Assembly (NCBI RefSeq): GCF_000934465.1
Contig: NZ_JXWY01000100.1
Span: forward strand, 1 to 64,000
DNA length: 64,000 nucleotides
Direction of reading: 5' to 3'
From: Staphylococcus microti
GTDB taxonomy: Bacteria > Bacillota > Bacilli > Staphylococcales > Staphylococcaceae
In this document: positions 30,051 through 40,097 of the stretch, one piece after another
Position numbering within the stretch: position 1 is the stretch's first letter
How the letters are laid out: each line of letters begins with the position of its first letter
Translations under genes and position numbers: made by a program
The notes under the pieces: model-generated
What the model was told of the DNA's origin: nothing
The model's database searches: none
The model's input: the letters and a program-made list of their open reading frames with translations, nothing else

Positions 30051-31139
30051 TTTTAATTTTTTCTGATTGTACATTTCTGATAATGGTTTAATCTCGTTGT
30101 AGAATGCATTAAACTCGTTCAAGTCCATTTGTTGTCCGCTATCACTTAAGGCAACAGCTGGTTCTGGATGTACTTCTGCCATTACACCATCTGCACCGAT
30201 AGCGAGTGCTGCTTTTGCTGCAGGTAACATAATATCTTTACGTCCTGTACTATGTGTCACATCAACAAGGACAGGTAAATGCGTACCTTGTTTTAAAATT
30301 GGCACTGCTGAAATATCGAGCGTATTACGTGTTGCTTTTTCGTATGTTCTAATACCACGTTCGCATAAAATGATATTTTGATTGCCTTGAGATGCAATGT
30401 ATTCTGCTGCATATACAAATTCTTCAATCGTTGCAGATAAACCACGTTTTAATAAAATCGGTTTATTCGTACGCCCTGCTTCTTTCAGCAATTCAAAATT
30501 TTGCATGTTACGTGCACCGATTTGGAAGACATCTAAATATTGATCGGCTAATTCAAAATGGTTAGGATGTACAATCTCACTCACAACATTTAAGTCATAT
30601 TTATCTTTAATTTGTTTTAAGATTTGTAAACCTTCTTCACCTAAACCTTGGAAATCATAAGGTGACGTTCTCGGTTTGAATGCACCACCACGGATGAATT
30701 TTTCACCTTTCGCATGCAAGTCTTTTGCTACGGCTTCAACTTGTTCATATGACTCTACAGAACAAGGACCAAACACGAAAGATTTATGCCCTTCACCGAT
30801 AATACCACCGTTAGTGAACTGAACAATTGTGTCTTCAGGTTTTAACTTGCGTGATACGTATAAATGTTTCTCATTATCCGATTTTTGCAAGTCAGTAGAT
30901 GCTTTAAAAATCTCTTTAAACAATTGTTTGATGACATTATCGTTAAATGGGCCTTGGTTTTTATCAATTAACGTATTCAGCATTTCCTTTTCACGTTGTG
31001 GATCATAAATCATCGTACTCTGCTTACGTTTTTCCTCACCAATTTTTTGTGCCAAATGACCGCGTTTCGACAACAAATCAAGTATTTGGTCGTTTATATC
31101 TTCTATTTCTGCTCTGTATTGTTCTAACTTATTTGCCAT
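30048..31139 (-). CDS. aroA: Bifunctional chorismate mutase / 3-deoxy-7-phosphoheptulonate synthase
   Basis: First committed step of aromatic amino acid synthesis, fused to an AroQ-type chorismate mutase that acts as the feedback sensor. 363 aa from the ATG at 31139 (GAGGTGA site). The mutase is at about 1-85 ([22 protein letters not shown]). The DAHP synthase follows, with [39 protein letters not shown] and [13 protein letters not shown]. The aroA name follows Bacillus usage; other schemes call it aroG/aroF. Own promoter at 31205. Confidence 0.97.
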   Translation of the reverse strand: MANKLEQYRAEIEDINDQILDLLSKRGHLAQKIGEEKRKQSTMIYDPQREKEMLNTLIDKNQGPFNDNVIKQLFKEIFKASTDLQKSDNEKHLYVSRKLKPEDTIVQFTNGGIIGEGHKSFVFGPCSVESYEQVEAVAKDLHAKGEKFIRGGAFKPRTSPYDFQGLGEEGLQILKQIKDKYDLNVVSEIVHPNHFELADQYLDVFQIGARNMQNFELLKEAGRTNKPILLKRGLSATIEEFVYAAEYIASQGNQNIILCERGIRTYEKATRNTLDISAVPILKQGTHLPVLVDVTHSTGRKDIMLPAAKAALAIGADGVMAEVHPEPAVALSDSGQQMDLNEFNAFYNEIKPLSEMYNQKKLK

Positions 31140-31204
31140 ATTCGTCACCTCAATGAATTTCTGATACACTTTAAAGCGATAAAAAGCTTTATTGGATATT
31201 TAGT

Positions 31205-31233
31205 ATATTAACAGGTATAACATCTATTTGCAA
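31205..31233 (-). promoter_or_regulatory. aroA promoter
   Basis: On the minus strand TTGCAA (31228-31233), 17-nt spacer, TAATAT (31205-31210), about 65 bp before the ATG. Confidence 0.6.
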
Positions 31234-31279
31234 CCATACAAACCAATATTTATTAAATTTTTAGAAAATTCATGTTAAA

Positions 31280-31324
31280 GGTCATTGACGCATAACAGTT
31301 TTACCTGAAATTACGCCAATGACC
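31280..31324 (-). terminator. Probable terminator after ytxH
   Basis: Stem GGTCATTGACG / CGCCAATGACC at the end of ytxH, with a short weak T tail. It may be only an mRNA 3' stem. Confidence 0.45.
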
Positions 31325-31343
31325 GTTAATTAAAAACTATCTT

Positions 31344-32618
31344 TTAATCATTACTTTTAAACGTATGTTTTTCTACTTTATTCGTTGTTTTTTTAACTTT
31401 AGCTTCGTTCTTTGTTTGTGTTTGTGATGCATTGCGCTTTGTCTGTGTCGACTTCGCTTTTGTTTGCGTTTGAGACGCTTTACGCTTCGTTTGTGTCGTT
31501 TTTGCGGGTGTTGACTTTGCTTCTGCCGCTTTTGTTGATTTCGTCGCAGTTTGTGACGTCGCTTTAGCTTGTGACTTTTTAGCTGGTGCTTTTTTGGCAG
31601 GCGTCTTCTTTGCTTGCGTTTTTTTCGATTGTGTTGTTTTTTTACGATCTGCTGTAGGTTTAGATTGACTCGCTTTCTTAGACGGTGTTGCTTTTTTCTT
31701 TGGTGTTGCTTGCTTCGCTTGGCTTGATTTTTCATGTGTGATGACACCATTTTCAAATCTTGCTTCACGATGTGTTTGTGGCACACGTTGTTCAACCGTC
31801 GTTGCTTGTTGTTTTTGCTCGGCTTTTTCTGTTACTTTTGGCTTCTCTTCTACGACTTTGCCATCTTTTTTATCAGTCGCCATCGCTTGACGCATTGCTG
31901 CTAATGATGAAACTGCTACTTCTTGTTTCGGTGCTTCGTCTGGCTTGTCTGCTATCGCTTTTTCTTTCACTTCTTCATTTTTCTTATCAACAGCCGTTGC
32001 TTGACGCATTGCTGCTAGTGACGAAACTGGCACTTCTTCTTTAGATGTTTCTTTTGGCATATCCACTACCGCTTTTTCTTTCACTTCTTCATTTTTCTTA
32101 TCAACAGCCGTTGCTTGACGCACTGCTGCTAATGATGAAACTGCTACTTCTTCTTTAGGTTTATCAGAAGTCGTCATTGTGTCATGGCGTGCTTTTAAAG
32201 CTGACAAATCAACAGGTTTATCTTTTTGATCAGTAAAATGATATGTTGGTTTTGTTGGTACTTGTAGTTTATCCGAATCTACTTCACTTCTAATGGCACG
32301 CTGTTGTGCTTCAAGTGCTTCAGTAGTTGGTTCACCTTGCTGTACTTCGGTTTTATGAAGTGCTTCATCTTTAATATGTTGTGCTTTTTCTTTAATTTCT
32401 TCAGCTTTACGCAATGCTTCTTGCTTCAATTTTTGCGAGTGTTTATTCACATTTGTTAGCTCATGTTCTTGCGTAAAATTAACTGCTCGTGTTACGAAAG
32501 GTTTAACCGCATAACCTATGACACTTCCGATTAACGTCCCAGCGATAAAACTTACCGCAAAGTCTAAGTTATTCGTGTCCGCACTTTGCGTATACTGTGC
32601 TTGATTTTTATTTTCCAT
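31344..32618 (-). CDS. ytxH: YtxH-type membrane protein with internal repeats and histone-H1-like basic tail
   Basis: 424 aa from the ATG at 32618 (GGAGGAAAG site). A YtxH-like N-terminus with a glycine-rich membrane helix (FAVSFIAGTLIGSVIGYAVKPF, about 20-42) is followed by a charged helix. Next come three repeats of about 38 aa (core VSSLAAMRQATAVDKKNEEV, DNA about 31820-32165). The last ~140 residues are almost only K, A, T, S, Q and P, with PAKK, PSKK, TQTK units like histone H1 tails. Bacillus ytxH is a short stress protein in the same locus, so this is a greatly extended form. The tail may bind DNA, teichoic acid or RNA (inference). Confidence 0.85.
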   Translation of the reverse strand: MENKNQAQYTQSADTNNLDFAVSFIAGTLIGSVIGYAVKPFVTRAVNFTQEHELTNVNKHSQKLKQEALRKAEEIKEKAQHIKDEALHKTEVQQGEPTTEALEAQQRAIRSEVDSDKLQVPTKPTYHFTDQKDKPVDLSALKARHDTMTTSDKPKEEVAVSSLAAVRQATAVDKKNEEVKEKAVVDMPKETSKEEVPVSSLAAMRQATAVDKKNEEVKEKAIADKPDEAPKQEVAVSSLAAMRQAMATDKKDGKVVEEKPKVTEKAEQKQQATTVEQRVPQTHREARFENGVITHEKSSQAKQATPKKKATPSKKASQSKPTADRKKTTQSKKTQAKKTPAKKAPAKKSQAKATSQTATKSTKAAEAKSTPAKTTQTKRKASQTQTKAKSTQTKRNASQTQTKNEAKVKKTTNKVEKHTFKSND

Positions 32619-32723
32619 ACACACTTTCCTCCCTAATATCATCAACTCGTTTAAGCTGTTAAAACCTCATTATTTCGCTACATCTAACAGCCACTTTCTT
32701 ATAGAATACCACCTTTTAGCGTT

Positions 32724-32762
32724 TAAAAAAAATAGGACTGACTCAAATATTTTGTCAGCCCT
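32724..32762 (-). terminator. Terminator after ytxG
   Basis: Minus-strand stem AGGGCTGAC / GTCAGTCCT (one wobble) followed by ATTTTTTT, placed between ytxG and ytxH. Confidence 0.8.
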
Positions 32763-32788
32763 ATCTTCTGTTCATTTTTAATGTTGTA

Positions 32789-33226
32789 TTATTTCTTTGC
32801 AACGTGGTTACGACGATTTTGTCGGTTTTGCCACTTGTCAGCAATTTCCATTGCGACATTTGACCATTGCACAACTTGAGAAATTTTATCTTCATTTTGT
32901 GAAATGTTGTGAGTAATTGAATGTGTTACACGATCAACTGAACCGTTTAACGTTTGAACTGAGTCCCCGATACCTTTAACAGCGTCAACCACTGAATTTA
33001 AGCGGTTTGTTTTGTCTTGAATATCTTCAGTTAAACGATTGGCTTTGTGTAATAAGTCTGTAGATTCACGTGTAATACCTTGAATTTGACCTTCTACACC
33101 GTCAAGTGTTTTAGCTACATGATCTAAGTTTTTCTTAACAGACACTAATACCGATACAATACCGATACATAAAATCAAAAATGCTACTGCCGCAATAATC
33201 CCTGCGATTGGTAAAATCCATTCCAT
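32789..33226 (-). CDS. ytxG: DUF948 membrane protein (YtxG-like)
   Basis: 145 aa. An N-terminal membrane helix (ILPIAGIIAAVAFLILCIGIVSVLVSV) is followed by a long methyl-accepting-like coiled coil with repeated L..V..L heptads (about 30-120) and a basic C-terminus. Function unknown. Bacillus ytxG/ytxH are sigma-B-controlled partners at the same place. Here ytxG follows murC and is separated from ytxH by a terminator. Confidence 0.9.
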   Translation of the reverse strand: MEWILPIAGIIAAVAFLILCIGIVSVLVSVKKNLDHVAKTLDGVEGQIQGITRESTDLLHKANRLTEDIQDKTNRLNSVVDAVKGIGDSVQTLNGSVDRVTHSITHNISQNEDKISQVVQWSNVAMEIADKWQNRQNRRNHVAKK

Positions 33227-33301
33227 TCAAAAACGCCTCCTAATGACATTTAATTATGCTATATATTTTATATAAATACCCACCCTTGTCAAGGTCAAAC
33301 A

Positions 33302-34615
33302 TTAAAATGTAGGGTCAATCCCCACTTCTTCCATATATGCTTTTAGTACTTTTTGAATATCGCCTGCACCCATGAAAAGAAGGACAGCATTTTCGTGTTT
33401 TTTCAATACTGACACATCCGCTTCAGAGATCAGTTCACCATTTTCAACAAGTGCTAATAAATCATTGATTGTTAATTCGCCATCGTTCTCACGAATAGAA
33501 CCAAAGATATCACATAAATATGTTTTATCTGCAAGGTTGAGTACTTCAGCAAACTCATTTAAAAATGCTTTCGTTCTTGAAAAAGTATGTGGTTGGAATA
33601 TCGCCACAACGTCTTTATTTGGATATTTTTTTCTTGCCGTTTCAATTGTAGCACTAATCTCCCTAGGATGGTGCGCATAATCATCGACAAGTACTTGTTC
33701 ATGTACAAACGTTTCATTAAAACGACGTTTCACGCCACCAAACGTTACTAATGCATCTTTAATATTCTCAACGTCTAGTTTTTCTAAATAAACGATTGTT
33801 AAAACAGCCAATGTATTTAATACGGTATGATCACCGAATTGTGGTGACACAAAATGATCGTAAAACTCGCCTTTGATATAGACATCAAAAGCTGTCCCTT
33901 GATCTGTAATTTTAATATTTTTAGCGTATACATCCATTGATTCATCAAATCCATAGTAGTACACTGGCACGTCTACTTTAATCGACTTGACATATGGATC
34001 GTCTCCCCAAGCGACTAATGCTTTTTTAACATTTTTCGCCATACCTTGGAACGCATTGATCACATCATCTACATCTTTAAAGTAATCCGGATGGTCAAAA
34101 TCAATATTTGTAATGATTGCATAATCCGGTGCATAGCTTAAGAAATGACGACGATATTCACAAGCCTCAAAAGCAAAATATTCACTTTGCGGTAAGCCCA
34201 TACCTGTGCCATCACCAATTAAAAATGATGTTTTTTTGTCGCCATTCATGACATGTGATAATAAACCTGTTGTAGATGTTTTACCGTGCGCACCTGTCAC
34301 AGCAACAGATGTATATTCATTAGCTACTTCACTTAAAAAGTCGTGATAGCGCACTACTTTTAGTCCGAGTTCATGTGCTCGAGCGATTTCTTCATGTGTA
34401 TCAGCGAAAGCATTCCCCTGTATAACGGTTAACCCCTCTTTAATATTATCAGCCGTGAAGGGTAAAATCGTAATCCCTTTGTTTTTTAATGCGATTTCCG
34501 TAAATACGTATTGTTCGATATCAGATCCTTGAACGTCATGGCCTAAATCAAATAAGATTTGAGCTAATGAACTCATACCAGAACCTTTAATACCGACAAA
34601 ATGGTATTTCGTCAT
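33302..34615 (-). CDS. murC: UDP-N-acetylmuramate-L-alanine ligase
   Basis: Adds L-Ala to UDP-MurNAc, the first amino acid of the peptidoglycan stem. 437 aa, the Gram-positive length. It starts [18 protein letters not shown] (UDP-binding). The ATP loop [14 protein letters not shown] is at about 108-121. The Mg-binding and catalytic blocks [11 protein letters not shown] and [10 protein letters not shown] are present. GGAGCGA site before the ATG. It begins 24 bp after sftA. Confidence 0.98.
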   Translation of the reverse strand: MTKYHFVGIKGSGMSSLAQILFDLGHDVQGSDIEQYVFTEIALKNKGITILPFTADNIKEGLTVIQGNAFADTHEEIARAHELGLKVVRYHDFLSEVANEYTSVAVTGAHGKTSTTGLLSHVMNGDKKTSFLIGDGTGMGLPQSEYFAFEACEYRRHFLSYAPDYAIITNIDFDHPDYFKDVDDVINAFQGMAKNVKKALVAWGDDPYVKSIKVDVPVYYYGFDESMDVYAKNIKITDQGTAFDVYIKGEFYDHFVSPQFGDHTVLNTLAVLTIVYLEKLDVENIKDALVTFGGVKRRFNETFVHEQVLVDDYAHHPREISATIETARKKYPNKDVVAIFQPHTFSRTKAFLNEFAEVLNLADKTYLCDIFGSIRENDGELTINDLLALVENGELISEADVSVLKKHENAVLLFMGAGDIQKVLKAYMEEVGIDPTF

Positions 34616-34639
34616 GACACAATCGCTCCTTTCTAATTT

Positions 34640-37600
34640 TTATAGTTCGTTCAACTCTGTTTCTGTTAAATAAACATCTCTTGGTTTTGAACCATTTGCC
34701 CCAGAAATGTATCCTAACTGCTCTAATTGATCGATAATGCGTGCTGCACGGTTATAACCTATTTGGAAATGGCGTTGAATCAATGATGTTGAAATGCTTT
34801 GTTCACGCACCATAAATTCACACACTTCATAAAATAGTTCATCTTTGGCAGGTGTTTCAGTTTTCTTTAATAACTCTTGTTCTTGAAATAAATACTCTGG
34901 ACCACGTTGTGCCTTTATAGAGTCTACAACTCGATCTATTTCATCATCTGACACAAACGTGCCTTGTACACGAATTGGTTTATTCATGCCGCCACCAAGA
35001 TACAACATATCGCCATAGCCGAGTAGACGCTCTGCGCCACCGCTATCCAATATTGTTCTTGAATCCACACTTGATGATACCATAAATGCAATTCGTGTTG
35101 GAATATTTGCTTTGATTAATCCTGTAATGACATTGACTGATGGACGTTGTGTTGCCACTAACATATGGATACCACATGCACGTGCTTTTTGCGCAAGTCG
35201 TGCAATAGATTGTTCCACTTCTTGTGGTGCCATCATCATCAAGTCAGCTAACTCATCAATCACAATCACAATTTTAGGAATGCGTTGATCGTAACTTACT
35301 TTTTTATTAAAAGCTGTAATGTTACGCACATGTGCTTGCGCGAACAATTTATAACGACGTTCCATCTCATCAACAGCCCACTTCAAACTTTGTGTCGCTG
35401 CTTTTACATCTGTAATAACAGGTGCCACGAGATGTGGTAAGTCATTATATGGTGCCAACTCAACCATTTTAGGGTCAATGAGCAACAGTTTTAATTCTTC
35501 CGGATGATTACGGTATAGTAGCGAAATTAAAATACTATTAATAGACACCGATTTACCTGAGCCAGTCGCCCCCGCAATTAAAGCATGTGGTGTTTTCGCT
35601 ATATCCATTAATAGCGGCTCGTTGTTAATGCGGTTCCCCATCGCTACTGTCAGCTTAGACGACGCATTTTTAAAGCTTTCCGACTCAATAATGGCACGTA
35701 AGTTAACCTTCATCGGATTTTGATTCGGCACTTCAATTCCTACAAGACTCGTTCCTGGAATCGGTGCTTCGATACGAATATCTTTTGCGGCGAGTGCCAT
35801 TTTAATATCGTCTTGTAATGCTGTAATGCGTGATACTTTCACACCTTTTTCTACAGAAAGCTCAAAGCGTGTCACACTTGGGCCTTCAATCACATTCACG
35901 ACTTCTGCCGGTACATTGAAATAATAGAACGCATCATTCAACTCTTGTTTCTTTTCAGCAATCCAAGACTCATCACGCTCATGTACTTCTGGTGCGTCAA
36001 GTAACTCAACGCTAGGTAAGCTTAAACTTGGACCACGTCGAATTTTCTTTTCTGCAACAGGTGTCGCTTGTTGTGTTTTTTGTTGTACATTCACATGAGT
36101 CGTATCCACTAATTCAGGACTTGTCACACGTTCAGCACTTTGTTGTGATGGTTGTGACTGGCCTTTCTCTGTTGTAGCACTCTCTTGTGGCCTATATCGA
36201 TTCTCCATTTGCTGTTGTTGACGTTCCATATGGCGTTTCTTATCAGATGGCGTCATCACAACATTAAATGGTCTGCTACCACGTCGAATCGGCTTAGCAC
36301 TTGGTACTTTTGCCGCCGCTTCATCACGTGCCGTTCCGCCTTCGTTCACTTTGCCCTCCGGCATCGCCTTCACGTCAGACGTTGGCGCAACAGCCTCGAC
36401 ATCGTCTTTGTCGTCAGCCACTTCGTCACGTTCCACTTGTGGCGTGTGTTGTGACTCATGCATTGTCACTTCAGCACTTTCGTCATGCTGTGCATGTGCT
36501 TCAGTCTCATCATCGTTCGCACGTGCTGCTTGAACCGTCTCTTCGTCCGCAACTGATGTTGATGATTCATGTTGCGCAATCGTTGGCTTCAAGACCGGTG
36601 CAACAACAGGGCGTTTTACATCTGTTTCCTGTTGTTCACGTTCTGTATTTTCAACGTCTTGCACATGCGTTTCTAATACAGTTGTATCATCCGATGTGTC
36701 AGTCACAACATCTGCTTCACGTCTTGCCAATGTCTCTTCTTCTGCACCTACGCTGTCAGACGTTGTGACATCCGTCGCAGTATCATGCGTATCTTCATCA
36801 TTAGCAGTTTGGGTTATGTCATCGTTCGCATTATATTGTGCATGCTGCTCAACAACTGGCGATTCAGTATGTGCCACTTCATCTGATGTATCATAATCAT
36901 ATGCATTCGCTTCATTTGACACATCTTGATTCAGTGTATCTATTTCATCCGCTTTTTCTTGATCAGTTGTTGTCGCTTCGGCTGACGTATCTTCAACCGG
37001 CTCATGTGCATCAACATCTTCAAATTGTGATAAATTCACTTCTTCATATTGATACTGATCTTCATGCGATGTTGCATCATCGTCTTGTACCGATGTATCC
37101 ATTACCTCTGGCATATCTACAGTTCCAAGAATATCTTTTTCCTCGTTCGCATCTGCATCATAAGCTGAACCTAACAATTGTTTCGCTTGTTGCGCATGCA
37201 TCGCATCAATTGCTTGTTGAATGGTACCGCCATCTTCTTTTTGTTGCGCCGCTTTCTTCTGTTCTAAAGAAGCTTTGAAGCGTTTCTTTTGTAGTACTTT
37301 CTTTTCACGCTCACGACGAATCTCTTCCACAATTTGAGACGCATAAATGTTCTCAATATTAATCGTGTTGTCACGTTTAGAATAATTCGGTGTTGCTTGT
37401 TTTTGATACGTTGGGCGTTTGACAGGTGCTTTACGTGACGGTTGAGACGTATTACGTGTCGTATTCGTCTTATCCGACTGTGTGTACACCGGTTGCTTTA
37501 AGCCACTATTTTTAATCTCACGACGTGCCTTGGTACCAAAAATTGCTGATGGTACTTCTGATGCTTTAAAGTCAGGGCGATGATACGTTGGACGAACTTC

Positions 37601-38044
37601 TTGTTGACGCTTGTCCTCTCGTTCGCCATTTGCACGATATTGTGTGGTTGGACGACGATAATGCGTCGATAGCGCATTACTACGTGTGACTTGAATATTG
37701 GATGACGATTGTGTCTCAATACCTTTTACACGCACACCGTTACGATGCCTTCTTTGTTTTCTATCCAACGTAAATGCAGGACGTTTATCAGTTTCAACAT
37801 GTGTATGCGTCGTTTCGTAATTCACTGATGATGTTGCATGCGATTCGACCTTTTGTTGATGTGCATCATGCATATCTATTGGAAAACGAAACTTCCCTCT
37901 CGGTCGTTGATAGATATCATTCGATTGTGGGATCAGTGCGTCATCAGCGTCTGCTTTAGATGATTGATGTGAACGTTTTTGAGAAGAACGGCGTGTCGAT
38001 GTCGACTTGTCATCCTCGCCAAATAATTTATCAAACCAGCTCAT
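34640..38044 (-). CDS. sftA: FtsK/SpoIIIE-type DNA translocase SftA
   Basis: Septum-associated ATPase that moves chromosome termini out of the closing septum. 1134 aa, longer than Bacillus SftA. No N-terminal membrane helices, which separates it from FtsK/SpoIIIE. Residues 1-290 are basic and Gln/Ser/Arg-rich, and about 300-620 form a very acidic D/E/T/V-rich linker. The motor has Walker A GATGSGKS (about 825-832), Walker B VIVIDELADLMMM (about 926), and a C-terminal winged-helix gamma domain (about 1066-1134) that reads DNA polarity. Followed by murC, as in Bacillus (ytpT). Confidence 0.95.
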   Translation of the reverse strand: MSWFDKLFGEDDKSTSTRRSSQKRSHQSSKADADDALIPQSNDIYQRPRGKFRFPIDMHDAHQQKVESHATSSVNYETTHTHVETDKRPAFTLDRKQRRHRNGVRVKGIETQSSSNIQVTRSNALSTHYRRPTTQYRANGEREDKRQQEVRPTYHRPDFKASEVPSAIFGTKARREIKNSGLKQPVYTQSDKTNTTRNTSQPSRKAPVKRPTYQKQATPNYSKRDNTINIENIYASQIVEEIRREREKKVLQKKRFKASLEQKKAAQQKEDGGTIQQAIDAMHAQQAKQLLGSAYDADANEEKDILGTVDMPEVMDTSVQDDDATSHEDQYQYEEVNLSQFEDVDAHEPVEDTSAEATTTDQEKADEIDTLNQDVSNEANAYDYDTSDEVAHTESPVVEQHAQYNANDDITQTANDEDTHDTATDVTTSDSVGAEEETLARREADVVTDTSDDTTVLETHVQDVENTEREQQETDVKRPVVAPVLKPTIAQHESSTSVADEETVQAARANDDETEAHAQHDESAEVTMHESQHTPQVERDEVADDKDDVEAVAPTSDVKAMPEGKVNEGGTARDEAAAKVPSAKPIRRGSRPFNVVMTPSDKKRHMERQQQQMENRYRPQESATTEKGQSQPSQQSAERVTSPELVDTTHVNVQQKTQQATPVAEKKIRRGPSLSLPSVELLDAPEVHERDESWIAEKKQELNDAFYYFNVPAEVVNVIEGPSVTRFELSVEKGVKVSRITALQDDIKMALAAKDIRIEAPIPGTSLVGIEVPNQNPMKVNLRAIIESESFKNASSKLTVAMGNRINNEPLLMDIAKTPHALIAGATGSGKSVSINSILISLLYRNHPEELKLLLIDPKMVELAPYNDLPHLVAPVITDVKAATQSLKWAVDEMERRYKLFAQAHVRNITAFNKKVSYDQRIPKIVIVIDELADLMMMAPQEVEQSIARLAQKARACGIHMLVATQRPSVNVITGLIKANIPTRIAFMVSSSVDSRTILDSGGAERLLGYGDMLYLGGGMNKPIRVQGTFVSDDEIDRVVDSIKAQRGPEYLFQEQELLKKTETPAKDELFYEVCEFMVREQSISTSLIQRHFQIGYNRAARIIDQLEQLGYISGANGSKPRDVYLTETELNEL

Positions 38045-38061
38045 TTGTTCACACCCTTTCC

Positions 38062-38661
38062 TTATTCTTCAAAAAATGGTTGTCCTACTTGATACGAACC
38101 TTCTAAAACCATAATACCTTTTTCTTGTGGCGCATTCGGTAAGTCAAGTTCTTTCATGGAACATACCATACCGCTTGATGGCACACCGCGTAGTTCTGCG
38201 TCTTTAATGATCATACCGCTTGGCATCACGGCACCCACTTTAGCTACCACAACTTTTTGTCCTTGTTCAATGTTCGGTGCACCACAAACAATTTGTAACA
38301 CTTCGTTACCAACATCAATTTGGCAAACGCTCAGCTTGTCTGCATTCGGATGTTTTTCTTTTTGTTGTACGTAACCGACTACAAACTTCGGCGATAAATC
38401 TACGTCTAATTCTGTTTCAACACCTGATGCTTGAAGTGCTGATTGAATGTCTGATAACAATGCATCCGTCATTTTAATATGTCCAACACCTTCAATATTC
38501 AAAGACTTCGATGCATGGAAAATATTAAAGCCGACAATTTTATTATCTTTTTTAATCGTTACGACATCGCCTTTCGCTTCATAGTCAAAAGGTCCTTCCG
38601 CCACTTCTAATTGTACAAATGCTACATCGCCAACACCTGTTGGATTATAAAATAAATTCAT
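38062..38661 (-). CDS. ytpR: YtpR-type tRNA-binding protein
   Basis: 199 aa: an N-terminal DUF4479 domain (about 1-90) and a C-terminal EMAP/OB-fold tRNA-binding domain like that of PheT ([25 protein letters not shown], then [16 protein letters not shown] and [11 protein letters not shown]). It probably binds tRNA or other RNA in the cytosol; the partner is unknown. GTAGGAG site. It precedes sftA by 17 bp and follows ytpQ by 11 bp, all in one run. Confidence 0.93.
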   Translation of the reverse strand: MNLFYNPTGVGDVAFVQLEVAEGPFDYEAKGDVVTIKKDNKIVGFNIFHASKSLNIEGVGHIKMTDALLSDIQSALQASGVETELDVDLSPKFVVGYVQQKEKHPNADKLSVCQIDVGNEVLQIVCGAPNIEQGQKVVVAKVGAVMPSGMIIKDAELRGVPSSGMVCSMKELDLPNAPQEKGIMVLEGSYQVGQPFFEE

Positions 38662-38672
38662 GTTCTTCTCTC

Positions 38673-39533
38673 CTACTCTTCAGACTTCATATCTTTTGTC
38701 GCACGTAAATGCTGAACCACATTCGGTTCTTGTGCTGATTTTTGCTTATTATTTTTACCGAGTATAAAGATTGGCTCAAATTTGCCATCTTGATAACTCA
38801 ATGATAATGAGGTGATAGGGACTAAACCGTTCGTAAAGAATGACATGGTCATATGTGCCATCACATCATAGCCTGTATGATTGCGAATATCTGCAATAAT
38901 CAAAACATCTTGATGTGGCACTGCGACTAACATCTCTCCTTGACATTTCGCCTCAAAATCTTGTAGTAATTGCTTATTTAATATACGACTTGCATCGTAG
39001 CCATCATTTGTATTAAAGAAATAAAAGATATTCCCTTTGACCTCGTCTGTCTTATACTGAATGTCTAACTTTCGAACATTGAAAGTCGCCATCTCTCTAA
39101 CTTGTTGCGCTGTCAACTTGAGGTCTTGAAGTACTTTATCATCAATCAATCGATACGACTTTCCAAGATCTAACGCATAATAAATGCGTGTCTCAGCTGT
39201 ATGGGTATCTGTTAAAAATTGATTACCCTCCGGCGTTTTTTCGTGAAAACTCGTTGCACGAATAACAGGTAAAATTTTAATATCTTCGAGTGTTTTTGTC
39301 GATTCATCTTGCATTTGCGCAATCGTTTCCTCAACATAATAGACAATTTCATCAACGATTTGTTGCTGTCCTTTGTTATATTTGGCAACGATTGGTGATA
39401 GCTTGACTGTCACACCCTTTTGATTGTCAGTTCGATAAATTCTTAGTGATTCTTTATCACGATTGAATTGAAATGCAACATCTAACGAATTCAAACGTGA
39501 TTTCAATAAATCTCTCATTTTAAAGACATTCAT
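38673..39533 (-). CDS. ytpQ: DUF1444 family protein (YtpQ-like)
   Basis: 286 aa, function unknown. The family is restricted to Bacilli and is cytosolic. Mixed alpha/beta with conserved [22 protein letters not shown] and [16 protein letters not shown]. No membrane helix. AGGAGTG site. Heads the likely operon ytpQ-ytpR-sftA-murC-ytxG, since a terminator at 39581 separates it from the thioredoxin gene. Confidence 0.9.
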   Translation of the reverse strand: MNVFKMRDLLKSRLNSLDVAFQFNRDKESLRIYRTDNQKGVTVKLSPIVAKYNKGQQQIVDEIVYYVEETIAQMQDESTKTLEDIKILPVIRATSFHEKTPEGNQFLTDTHTAETRIYYALDLGKSYRLIDDKVLQDLKLTAQQVREMATFNVRKLDIQYKTDEVKGNIFYFFNTNDGYDASRILNKQLLQDFEAKCQGEMLVAVPHQDVLIIADIRNHTGYDVMAHMTMSFFTNGLVPITSLSLSYQDGKFEPIFILGKNNKQKSAQEPNVVQHLRATKDMKSEE

Positions 39534-39574
39534 TTTTTCACTCCTAATTTCATGCCTTATATTAGTTTACAATA

Positions 39575-39614
39575 AATAAACCCTTAGGACTAGAAAAAAC
39601 GTACGTCCTAAGGG
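39575..39614 (-). terminator. Terminator after the thioredoxin-like gene
   Basis: Perfect 10-bp stem CCCTTAGGAC (39581-39590) / GTCCTAAGGG (39605-39614) followed by TTTATTTATT on the minus strand. Confidence 0.8.
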
Positions 39615-39629
39615 CTGAAATCTTGCATT

Positions 39630-39700
39630 ATTATTGTCGAAGTGACTAGAAGTGAAAAAAGTATTTTAAAAAACGCAATTGCACTTCAAACAACTTCCAT
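39630..39700 (+). repeat. Family-A repeat fragment
   Basis: GTGACTAGAAGTGAAAAAAGTATTTTAAAAAACGC...TGCACTTCA reproduces the second hairpin of the 9277 element in the same orientation. The first hairpin is absent. Confidence 0.65.
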
Positions 39701-39763
39701 TATAAGCATATTTTATGCGGCTAGCCACTGGATTTGCTTAAATCTGTTAAACAGCTAGTTTTA

Positions 39764-40072
39764 TTAAAATTGACTTAAAAACGCATCGATTTGTTCAATT
39801 GTTTTACGTTCTTTTCCGATGTAGTCCCCGACACGTTTGCCATTTTTATAAACTAAGAAACTTGGAATACCCATGACACCTTCTTCAATCGCTAAATCGA
39901 TAAATTGATCACGATCAATAGAAACAAAATCAAATTGTGTAAACTTTGCTTCAATATCAGGAAGCCCCGGTTCGATGACACGACAGTCTGGACACCATCC
40001 TGCTGTAAATAAAAAGACCGTTTCTTTTTCTTTATATGCGTTGTATTGTTCAATACTTTCAAGTTGTTTCAT
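39764..40072 (-). CDS. ytpP: Thioredoxin-like protein (YtpP-like)
   Basis: 102 aa thioredoxin fold, cytosolic. The active site is AGWCPDC, where classical thioredoxin has WCGPC, and the cis-Pro is in MGIPSFLVYKNG. The non-standard CPDC suggests a dedicated thiol-disulfide or de-bacillithiolation-type role rather than the general reductant (inference). AAGGAG lies upstream. Follows ytoP by 25 bp. Confidence 0.93.
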   Translation of the reverse strand: MKQLESIEQYNAYKEKETVFLFTAGWCPDCRVIEPGLPDIEAKFTQFDFVSIDRDQFIDLAIEEGVMGIPSFLVYKNGKRVGDYIGKERKTIEQIDAFLSQF

Positions 40073-40097
40073 TTTTTAAGACTCCTTCTTTTTTTAA

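Noticed and set aside
31373-31795. 140-aa minus-strand ORF in the tail region of ytxH
   Set aside because: Out-of-frame reading of the same lysine-rich repeats; no start site.
36301-36768. 155-aa plus-strand ORF inside sftA
   Set aside because: Antisense shadow of the repetitive acidic linker; no ribosome site and His/Leu/Arg-skewed composition.
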